Translations under genes and position numbers: made by a program | Origin: Owenia fusiformis | Lineage: Eukaryota; Annelida; Polychaeta; Sabellida; Oweniidae | Assembly (NCBI GenBank): GCA_903813345.2 | Contig: CAIIXF020000491.1 | Location: 1-64,000, forward strand | Direction of reading: 5' to 3' | DNA: 64,000 nt | Part shown: in pieces, positions 1 to 9,515 of the stretch | Layout of the letters: the number at the start of each line of letters is the position of its first letter | How positions within the stretch are numbered: position 1 is the stretch's first letter | Notes under the pieces: generated by a model | Told to the model about the DNA's origin: nothing | Database searches by the model: none | Seen by the model: the letters and a program-made list of their open reading frames with translations, nothing else

Positions 1-330
1 CTGAACGAACAACTACTGTATTAGTTAAAATTGTAAGAAAGCTTCCAACCTCCAACGGCTGTGTTATTTCCTCTAAACTTGACATATGTTTCAAATTCTA
101 ATTAACAGATGAATTATGTTTGAAGTTCGACTATTGAATGACAACAGTCCCAATTGACATTGAATATTGGTAAATGGAAAATACAATGTTAGCTGATTCG
201 ACATTCCTCGTGAACATTGAAACTATTGACAACATATTTGTATCATTTCTGACGACGGCATTTTCCATGAATCAAGTCTTAAAACAATTTTCATCGTCTG
301 ATTTTTCAGTTGAAAAATTAGTAATAACCA
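1..330 (-). other. Orphan 5'-flank copy of the ITIH-like gene family
   Basis: This segment is a diverged copy of the sequence upstream of the pseudogene (6241-6515) and of the intact gene (23306-23520). Shared landmarks, in order, include ttcgactattgaatg, acaacagtccc, a gacgacggca-type motif and tttttcagttgaa. No signal-peptide exon is found next to it, so the gene body seems lost. At 153-154 lies the empty site of the 554 bp insertion found in B and C. A 68-codon open frame here has no protein-like features and is not called a gene. Copies start at 25207 and 53129. Confidence 0.6.
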
Positions 331-1070
331 AAAATTTCAAACAGGCCTTGGTTAAGCTTTTTTCAATCATAAGAATGTAGGTTTCTAGCATTTGATGTTC
401 ATGAGCAACCCATTTGACTTATTAGTGATGATAATGTTATTTGTTTGTACTTGTCTGTTCCTTATAATGGTTTATCTGATGACTGTTAGATGTTAATAAG
501 GTACTTTCAAAAATATACTAAACAATACAATTAGACAAACAGAGTATCTCATGCATTCATGCATTCTAGGGGTTAGGTATAGTAGAGTTAAATCAAGCTT
601 GCGTTAAACATATCTGAAATATGAGTTTGTTTGTTAAAAACATGTGATCCATATACACTTCCCTCAAAAAGCTTGGCATCCCCCATATAGTCCAATTTAT
701 AGATCCCCCATTGGTCTACGTGTAAACGCCGCTTTATCTCTGATACTTATTTATAAAGAACCTGCAATAAAATTGCAATGATAAAAATGAAACAATGTAA
801 CTTGACTTTATCAGCAGCATACATTGCTGGTACAGAGACGAATCATATGTCCTAATGTTGTAGGCTGATATCTCTATTGGTCTCGGGAAAATACACTTAA
901 TAAATAGGAACAGATGCGAAAATTTTGTCACTTTTTGTCTATATTTGAAATATTTCCAAGCTATGCGTGATATTGTAAATTGTAATACAACTATCATAAT
1001 GATGTTTTATTTTGTATTTTTAATATGACTGTCTGAATAAGTGCCCGTCTGAATAAATTTCAGATAATTT
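331..1070. other. Gene-free stretch with empty site of the CACTA-like element
   Basis: I see no gene. At 565-567 the single tct is the empty target of the 5.1 kb element that sits between two tct copies in B (26326-26328 and 31446-31448). The rest is AT-rich sequence shared by all units, with a few SNPs between A and B/C. Confidence 0.7.
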
Positions 1071-1129
1071 ATTCTCAATGTGTTCGAAATGGAAATTAAA
1101 CTTTAATCCATTTCGAACGTATTGAGAAT
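1071..1129. repeat. 28-30 bp inverted repeat at the stop of pseudogene exon 6
   Basis: The arms start at 1071 (attctcaatg) and end at 1129 and pair over nearly their full length (gttcgaaatgga with tccatttcgaac), with almost no loop. One arm is the last codons and stop of pseudogene exon 6; the other is an inverted copy in its 3' flank. The intact paralogue near 19013 lacks the second arm. Copies at 31942-32000 and 59858-59916. Confidence 0.8.
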
Positions 1130-1670
1130 AGAGCTGAACTTGTCCAAATACGCTTCATCTATTTTCAAGCAGCCGTCTTTATTGTCGTAAACAGGAATTG
1201 TGACTTCTACCAATGTTATGTAACCAGAATGAGGGCCGTCATCCTTGTAAACAGCCTTGTTACCAATCCATCCTGCAATTGATCGCGCGTTTAAAGTTAC
1301 CGTTCTAGTACACAGGGTACTTACATAATTAAGCGTGAACGTTGAACGTGCGGGATGCAGTACAACATAAAGATTAATAATACATATGTGAGCAGGCAGA
1401 TGTTTTCATTTTTCAGAAAGATAATTAATAAGAAAATGTCTGTAACAACATTCTAGAAAGTGAAGTTGACAGTGAATTTCATAATTCAACCTGCACAAAC
1501 TCCGAATATATTATAATGTATAATGCGCGGTAACGTTACGGTACCAGGAATTGGAATTTTCATTATACCGTAAATCTTAACCGCGCGGTATATCGTATAC
1601 TACATTCAGAGGTGTTTGTTTAAATATGAAAATCACCGTCACTGTTAAGGATATTGTTACAGATATTTAC

Positions 1671-2670
1671 CACGGGGTACCATCGAATAATTTTGGCAAC
1701 GTACCGGAGAACGACATTTTACAAAGAAATGGCAATAATTTAGCACAATATATTTTTTAACTAGAGTTCTATTTTGATTTTGACAAAAGTAAGTATTCCA
1801 TGCAATAACTATTTCATTCATGAATTTGTAGAAATTCTGTTGGAACCCAGTTCTGATCAAGTACGAAGTTATTGAAATCGGCGCAGACGGACTTTACTCC
1901 GAAAGATGGTTTTTCGATTATAACTTTTCACAACATTTAAGTATAGACTTTTGAAAAAAGTACAGAATAGTCCTTATACTTTTGAATAATTCTGTTATTT
2001 CTGATTCACACGACTCTGATTTGTTTAATTAAAAAAAAGTTTTAAAAATATTACTTAGGAACGTAACCGGAGCTGGGAACGTAACCGGAGCAGATCAGTT
2101 GAATTATTTAATTAAAAAATTAAAATATATGATTTAAAGCACATATACTAATTTAAAAACATACGGGATTGTTCGAATGCGTATTTATTAATATATATGC
2201 CTTAAATCATATATTTTATTTTTTTAAATTATATAATTCAACTGATCTGCTCCGGTTACGTTCCCAGCTCCGGTTACGTTCCTAAGTAATATTTTTTAAA
2301 CTTTTTTTTTAATCAAACAAATAAGAGTCGTGTGAATCAGAAATAACAGAATTATTCAATAGTATAAGGACTATTCTGTACTTTTTTCAAAAGTCTATAC
2401 TTAAATGTTGTAAAAAGTTATAATCGAAAAACCATCTTTCGGAGTAAAGTCCGACTGCGCCGATTTCAATAACTTCGTACTTGATCAGAACTGGGTTCCA
2501 ACAAAATTCCTACAAACTCATGAATAAAATAGCCATTGCATGGAATACTTACTTTTGTCAAAATAAAAGTAGAACTCTAGTTAAAAAATATATTGTGCTA
2601 AATTATTGCCATTTCTTAGTAAAATGTCGTTCTCCGGTACGTTGCCAAAATTATTCGATGGTACCCCGTG
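1671..2670. mobile_element. 1000-bp foldback (long inverted repeat) element, unit A only
   Basis: Ends are cacggggtaccatcg and its complement, and the two ~480 bp arms pair through most of the element around a centre near 2170. It is flanked by a 5 bp duplication tttac (1666-1670 and 2671-2675). Units B and C have the uninterrupted site with one tttac (near 32540 and 60456), so this is an insertion in A. The arms encode near-identical short open frames in opposite directions, as expected from the palindrome; no transposase is seen. The 5 bp duplication and end sequence do not let me name a superfamily. Confidence 0.9.
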
Positions 2671-4021
2671 TTTACATATAAAAAATATCTATAAATTAGT
2701 CCAGATCTTTCTGAAACATGTAAACATCAGTTTGCTTAAATTTCAACACCCTCGTGTTGAACCGTTCCCCATAGGTATGGTAAAAAATGCTTTGAGCAAG
2801 AAATAATCGAGAGTGTGTGACTATTTTTCAAAATTTAACACCCAATTAATCGCTACCCTTTCATTGCTTAAAACCTTATTATTAGAATTCACAACTATTG
2901 GATTCAACTTACCCGTAATTCCATCGGCGTTAGTAGACAACCCTGCCCTTTCTGTGAAACCAAAGTTTAGGAAAGGAGTTCCCTTTGCGCGTCCTTTACG
3001 AGTGACAACAAGCTCAACCGTGTCATTGCACACGGATTTGTTTCTTCAAATCATCATTAGCCTGCCTTCGAGGTTAATGGTAGTTGTTGTTCGTTCCACA
3101 TTCCGAACATCTGCAGTCGGGTTTACAGAAGGTGCGATGCCGTCCATCGCAATCCAAATCGTCTTTCAAACACTCCAAACCACTGAGATCAAGCACAAAA
3201 GATTATGGGAAGGATTAGCACATGTTGTTTGTCAATTTAGTAGTTCTATTTAGTTATTTGACAATCTGCAAATTGTAATCACTTTTTGGCCATCCTCTTT
3301 TTATTTTTCAAGACATCAGGTCTAACATTTCTTTCCCAATGCAGTAAGCTTTTGATTGTCCATTTGTCTTGACAATTACAATATTATATAATTTGATTTC
3401 ATGAAATCTGTTGATGTACGCAAGAAAAGTGTGTACCTAAACCTTAACCGAAATCAATAATTTTACAATATTGAGAAAAATTGATGATATGATAGCCTAT
3501 ATGGTTAACCACTTACGTCTAGTTAAGAAACATTCTTTAAAGCAAAGGAACAAGTCCATTGAATGTTGTATTGCCGCTCTGTTTTGTGCTCTGGAAAATA
3601 CCCCACCTCGACCATCAAATAAAACAAAGACAGGCTCGAGGTCGTCCTTCATACGCTACAATTTGGTCGCAAAGTTTGGCCCCAGGTACAAATATTCGGA
3701 ACAATTCTGTTACCTACATTATTCAGTATATCCTCCATGTTTCCAAAGAAGTTGAGAGCCGCTTAGTCTACAAGTACTCGATTGATAAGGCCTTGTTCGG
3801 TTGCATAAAATACCGCAATTCCGACAATGGTGCTTAATACAGCTCTAAGTCGAATTGTAATTCCGGTGTATGTATCGGTCAAACCTGTGTGTGTGTGTGT
3901 AAAAAAAATCTATAAAGTCCAATTAGGGTTTCATTATCAAGTTGTACAAATAAAAAAGAGATCGGTTGAATATTATGTGAGAATTGACAAATTCAAAAGT
4001 GCAATTTATGACGTGAAAAAA

Positions 4022-4704
4022 GTTCAATTTTGATTGAATTCTTGTAATTTTTAATTGCACATTAGGTACACTCTATGCAACATTGTCTTTTCAAATTGAA
4101 GTGCCTATCAAGCATATCACTTCATTAAATGCATAGTTCATGGCGCTTCAACCATTCTTCGTATTGAGCCCTAAAGCCACAAGGGAATTATGTGCGCCAT
4201 CTCAGTGAGCTCTACAAAAGAAAACGGCCTAAAATCACCATCCGAGATACCCTACAGATGGAGATTTAAGACCAGGCTGCATGCTCCCCTGATAAGGCTG
4301 TTTTGGACTTTTGGGTGTTTAATAGGATGAAAGATGAACTGATAGGTGTTCGTTATGCAAGCGCAACAGAGTTCACTGCAACTGTGCAGTGAATGGGTGA
4401 AGCGCCAGGAACTATGCGCTAAAAATACAATGTTTTATAGAGTGTACCTATTGTGCAACTAATAAATCACAAGAATTCAATTAAAATTAAACTTTTTCAC
4501 GTATTCATTAATTGCCCCGCATGATCAAAACACGGGTTACCATAGCAGCAATAACTTTCGACCAATCAGAACAAAGTAATTTTTGTTTTTCAATGAGTAG
4601 GTATTTTTCTATGATTTGTGAAAGTTTCAAGGAAAAACATTGAAAATAAAAACAAATGAGAAATAAAAACAAATGTTTTTGCATGAACTTATTGAACGAC
4701 CTGG
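4022..4704 (+). mobile_element. Decayed mariner relic, 3' part
   Basis: The right end reads acttattgaacgacctgg followed by TA, matching the terminal inverted repeat of the intact mariner at 12996-14934. Upstream, in changing frames, 4306-4450 encodes a broken transposase C-terminus: DFWVFNRMKDELIGVRYAS, then after a stop and frame change WVKRQELCAKN. These parallel DFGVFGPMKDEL and WVERHRKCVASN of the intact protein. The transposase-to-TIR spacing is also similar. The segment about 4022-4100 is an inverted copy of about 4430-4506, so the relic has folded back on itself. The 5' part is missing. Present in B as well. Confidence 0.75.
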
Positions 4705-5690
4705 TACTATTGAGTTTGCTGCTTTTCACCAGAACCTACAGATGAGTCAAAGAGATGTTCCTGACATGGAGATACGAGCCAATCTCTCTGAAAAACCATA
4801 GGTGACCATATGAAGGGGCAGGGGCACTTCATTTTCCGTAAGTCTGGAAACTAATGAATACTTTAAGTTAAATGTTTTTCTTAGAAAATCTAAATTTTAT
4901 TAATGGAAACGTAACTTGACTTTATTTCCAATCCCTCCAAATTTTCCCAATTTTTTTGTAAGGTAGGAAAATTGGTGATAAATTTGATGAATTTTTGAAA
5001 ATCGTCATTCCCATGTAACCAATGGGAAATGGTGGGTTTATGGCAAATCAGAAATAAGGATATATGTTCAGTAGAATATTCAGCAAAAAATATTTCGAAT
5101 ATATTTAGAATTGAATTGTCTAACTTTTTTGTACACGAAGTGTTTAGTTTACTTGATGAATACTAAAGTTACAAAGCTTCAAAGTCATTTTTGAAAATCA
5201 TTTTTCGCCTCCTGTGTTATTTCAATTGGAGAGGTTTTTTTGAAAAACAGTTTTGACTTAAAAGACCTATATGACCTTGGGCAATATCATATTGACACTC
5301 AGTCGCTGCGCTCCCTCGGTCAATTTTATATTACCCTTCGCTCAATATCATATTGTCTCTCGGAATAAAACCCATATTCAATCCCTCCCAATAAATAACC
5401 TTTATACCTGGGTCACATTTGCTCCGATTTTCAATCCGGCGCCCGGCCGATAAGGGTATTTTGTTTCAAATTAAATTATGGTTTATCGATGATCATTACA
5501 TTGAGAATCTGCACTTTTATCAATTTTTCAATAATCGGTTTATTAGAAAAATTAGTTCATCATATCGTTACCAATCCTGTGAGTTATTTTTGTCTCATGG
5601 CAAAAAATAATTATGTTTGTTTGCATCTTTGCAATCGATGGAATTACCCAAGCATAACAGCCAATGACAGGGATGCTAATGACACGAAGA
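4705..5690. other. Pseudogene intron sequence, no gene seen
   Basis: AT-rich sequence between the mariner relic and pseudogene exon 2. At 5275-5360 there is a short block with two caatatcatattg copies either side of cgctgcgctccctcggtc, which looks like a fragment of a dispersed repeat. Nothing else is supported. Confidence 0.6.
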
Positions 5691-6240
5691 ATGGTCAAAT
5701 GGTCAATTGACATAGCTTTGATTGTTGGACGGGATAAGTAATCCCCTTGCACTGAAAAGCTTCAATATTCGCAAACTTTGGGCACGTTGCCTGGCACATT
5801 GTCCCAAGATCTAAATGAATAAAAAATGATAAAATCAAGCATCATGTTCTTGCCCCTAAAATCTACGAGGTTCTGCAATTATTTCATATTTTCAACACAT
5901 TAATATAAAGATTTTAATGTTGACCAAATTGTTGATAAATCTGGCTTTTCTAAATAATTTGCCGACCTCTTAGATAAAGCAACCCCTAACCCCACCACCA
6001 CTACAAAATTGACACCTTATACCTCTGATTCTAGCTTCCACGCTTACAATTTTTAGACATTATAATTTATGAAAATAAAATGACCATCGTTTTTAGCGAA
6101 TTAGTATTTTATCATTTCTTCAGTAAACTAACCGGTTGTCCATGCTTGACTTGAAACTGTCAATGGTGACACCTAAATTAATGCAACAATGAGCGTGGTT
6201 CTCTGAACATCCATCATGATCGAAGCAGCGAGTGCTTCAG

Positions 6241-6515
6241 TATGATAATACCTACCTCCAATGGCTGTTAATAGTTGTTTGACATATGCTTTAAGTTAGA
6301 TGAATAGATATATGATACCTGACGTTCGACTATTGAATGGCAACAGTCCCCATGACATCGAATGACATTGGCAGGAAAGAACAATGTTATCTGATTCGGC
6401 ACTCCTTCATTAAAATTGAAATTGTTTTAAAACACATATACTGACATTTCTGTCGACAGCACCTTCCATGTACGTTTACACCGTCGGATTTTTCAGTTGA
6501 ACAATTTTGCTTTAC
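6241..6515 (-). other. 5' flank of the pseudogene, conserved with two other family flanks
   Basis: Aligns by eye with 1-330 and 23306-23520 (cgttcgactattgaatgg, ggcaacagtcccc, tttctgtcgacagcacc, tttttcagttgaacaa). The conserved spacing suggests it came with the gene when the family duplicated. I see no clear TATA box or named binding site. Copy in B near 36108-36378. Confidence 0.55.
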
Positions 6516-8062
6516 AATATGAAGTTGCAACTAATGGAGAGGTAATCAATGTTTTAAGAGGATCTAAACGTGAAAGTGTAATTTAATGATATTTTGCAGT
6601 ACTGTCTCTCTTTTGGATGTTTTTAGTCAGAGTAGAGAAAACATCAATTCTTTAAATTCAAGTTAAATATTTGATAACTATTTACAAATCCTGCTATGAA
6701 AATAAATCAAAATCGTCGATTTTGTATCTGTTTTAATTGTTAAAAATAATGAGAAACTGGAGGTATTCGTTATGATGTTAATCTTAATTTTCACCTTTAA
6801 AGATGATGAAAAACGTCAAACTGTATATAATAAAGAATTGTAGCATCGTGATGGACACAGAATTGTTGCTCATCGAACAAAGAAAATTAAACATCAGTGT
6901 TACGCAGTATATGACATACATTTATGGCGGTGCGGTATTTGTGATACAAGTGAATATGGCATACTCACCTCGGTATCTGACATATTCCGCAAGTGAGTAT
7001 GGCATATTCCGCATTGAAATATGATATAGTGAATACCTCATATTCACCTGCGTAATATGACATATTTACTCGGTGTTTTTCAGGTTTCTATCTGGTCTTT
7101 GTAAACTGATTTGGTATGTGTAATAATGTTTCCCTTGAAGTAAGTTTTTGCGTGTAACACAACATCAAACAAAACAGCTACCTCCGGTGTGTGTTTTTCA
7201 ATTGTATTAGTTTTGTGTTAATGGTAGACATTAAAGCTGGTTTATATCGAGAAGCGAGTTCCATCTTTAATTAATTACAGTGATTAATTACTGGGTCACT
7301 GGCTGGTCGATGCTGGTCAACCTACCCCTCACTTATTCTTCAGTTGCCACGTGGAGATACAGGCTTAATTTCAGGCTATTCAATGCACCGACCTGTTGAT
7401 TCAGTAATCATCATAATAATCTATAGACTTTACCCCGTTTCGATGTTACATTCTTGGAGCCAATCCCCCTCGGTTTTTGTTTGATTTGATAAGCATGGGT
7501 GATTCAGAATTTTAGGTTGCCTTTCGGGCAACGACGAGCTGGACGTACTACAAATCGCGAACGGAACCGTCGTATTTCAATCCTACTAGATACGTTTTTA
7601 CAACGAGTTGAACTGTCTGAGGACGTGTTGAGAACGAGGTACAAACGGGTTAAACTGATTAAGAACGTACTTATCAGATCAACGAGTTAGCAAAAATGTA
7701 GCTGTCACATCAAGCAATTTGCCACTGCGTTCTTCAAAACTGGTTTTAAAATGTGTGCGAACGGAATGAACGTAGCTACAACGTTCTACGGTCTGTTTAC
7801 AAACTTCACTTCCCGACGGGGAATGTGATTCAGCATTTTGAATCGATTCAAATTCGATGGCGACAATACCGTTCTGTAATCAGGTCATGATAACCTTCTA
7901 GACTAAGGGACGCGTTATACGACGTTGCACAACGTGGTGCGACCTGAACGAACTGCGAATGACATGGACGTATTGAAGACTGTTTATGGACGAGGAAGCT
8001 AATTATTTTAGACATATTTCCCGACCACAGCCAGATTGAGCCCGAAATTTTTATTTTCAACC
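6516..8062. other. Gene-free stretch upstream of the membrane-protein exons
   Basis: No exon with good splice sites was recognised. At 6920-7070 there is a cluster of irregular direct and inverted copies of gtatggcatattc/gaatatggcatac-type words. The earlier exons of the membrane protein gene, if present in the unit, would have to lie here, but I could not find them. Confidence 0.5.
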
Positions 8063-8069
8063 ATTTTTA

Positions 8070-9424
8070 TGTCCCCACCACATAATGTGGGGCCATATTG
8101 TCGGCCTATGTGTGTCCGCCCGTACATCCGGCAGTTTTCTCTAAAACCGCTCAAATATCACCTTCAAATTTTCAGGGATAACTTATGAGTGCATACAGAT
8201 GTGGATAAAAATTTTTTAACTCGATACCTACTTCCCAGTTGCTTTTAAAACTTTAACATCTTGTTCAGCTCACTTCACCTTACATCTGATCAGGTTTTGG
8301 ACCTGTTAGCTCAGTCATGTCAGCCGATTTGAATGTCTTTTATTCATATTGAATGGCGTTTTTGAGTTTTCATACTTTAACTATTTAGTAGGTTTATAAA
8401 TAATTTCAGGTGCACTTTGTTGTAAAACCCTATGTTATTGTTAACAGTAGTTATATGTGATAATTTTGTAAAAATGAATCAGCAAAAACTCATAATCACT
8501 TTTTTATTGTCGGCCATTTTGGATTTTTCCGTCCTACGTGTAAAATCTTGTCTGTAAAGTCTTGTCTACACGTTTTCAGGTGAACCGTTTAGTAGAACAA
8601 TTTCAAATTTTCAGGTGTGATTCTTAGTTTGAAAATCTAGATCTGATTAGTTTTTTGGCACTCTGGGTAAATGTCAAGGCAGCCATTTTGGATTTTCTGT
8701 CCTAAAATCTTGTCGGTAAAGTCTTGTCTACGCATTTCCAGGTGAACCGTTTGATAGATCAATTTCAAATTTTCAGGGATGATTCTTAGTATGATAATCT
8801 AGATCTGATCAGTTTTTTGGCATTCTGGATAAATGTCAAGGCAGCCATTTTGGATTTTCCATCCTAAAATCTTGTCTGTAAAGTCTTGTCTACACGTTTT
8901 CAGGTGAACAGTTTGGTAGATCAATTTCAAATTTTCAGGGATGATTCTTAGTATGAAAATCTAGATCTGATTAGTGTTTTGGCATTCTGGGTAAATGTCA
9001 AGGCAGCCATTTTGGATTTTCCATCCTAAAATCTTGTCTGTAAAGTCTTGTCTACACGTTTTCAGGTGAACCGTTTAGCAGATCAATTTCAAATGTTCAG
9101 GGATGATTCTTAGTATGAAAATCTAGAACAGATTAGTTTTTTGGCATTCTGGGTAAATGTCAAGGCAACCATTTTGGATTTTCCATCCTAAAATCTTGTC
9201 TGTAAAGTCTTGTTTACATGTTTTCTGGTTAACTGTGTGACAGATCAATTTCAAATTTTCAGTTGTGGTTCGTAGTATGAAAATCTGAACTGACTAATTT
9301 TTGGCATTCTGGGTAAATTTTAAGGTGTCCATTTTGGATTTTCCATCCTCAAATTGTGTCGGTAAAGTTTTGTCTACTCATTTTCAGGATAACCATTTGA
9401 CGGGATCACCCATTGGTGGGGACA
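8070..9424. mobile_element. 1355-bp TIR element with TGTCCCCACCA ends
   Basis: Perfect 11 bp inverted ends TGTCCCCACCA (8070-8080) and its complement (9414-9424). The flanks carry a 7 bp repeat attttta (8063-8069 and 9425-9431) that fits a target duplication. In B the right copy of this duplication has changed. No transposase frame is present. Most of the interior is a ~162 bp tandem repeat. It sits about 90 bp upstream of the first recognised exon of the membrane protein gene. The superfamily is not assigned. Confidence 0.7.
8514..9410. repeat. ~162-bp tandem repeat inside the TIR element
   Basis: The phrase ccattttgga recurs at 8514, 8683, 8845, 9007, 9169 and 9329, giving steps of 169, 162, 162, 162 and 160 bp. 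Other shared words per unit are gtaaagtcttgtct, caatttcaaattttcag and ggcattctgggtaaa. Units are diverged by several substitutions each. The B copy is at 38377-39273. Confidence 0.88.
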
Positions 9425-9515
9425 ATTTTTACACATTTGTGTTCTTGTATCCTGTATATATTGCAGTGTCACTTTAACAACACACATGTTTGAAGGTATT
9501 TGCTCTCTTTTCCAG

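Larger units (their letters stand above)
1103..6240 (-). pseudogene. Decayed paralogue of the ITIH-like secreted protein gene
   Basis: All six exons of the intact gene at 19013-23305 can be traced in order on the minus strand. Exon 6 (1272-1103) is the intact length, 170 nt, and still open to a stop, ending KFSSILNTFEMD. Exon 5 keeps its 3' half and donor (to 2913). Its 5' half, intron 4 and the GDPH-coding part of exon 4 are deleted, so exons 4 and 5 are fused near 3080. The exon 4 acceptor has changed from tttag to ttttg (near 3197). Exon 3 (about 3876-3519) has in-frame stops. Exon 2 is near 5813-5700 and exon 1 near 6237-6130, where the signal peptide frame meets a stop after about 14 codons. 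A foldback element and a mariner relic lie in its introns. It cannot encode the family protein. Confidence 0.82.

Noticed and set aside
174-380. 68-codon frame repeated in all three units
   Set aside because: It lies in the orphan 5'-flank segment and is not open in the paralogous flanks; it is repeated only because the whole unit is.
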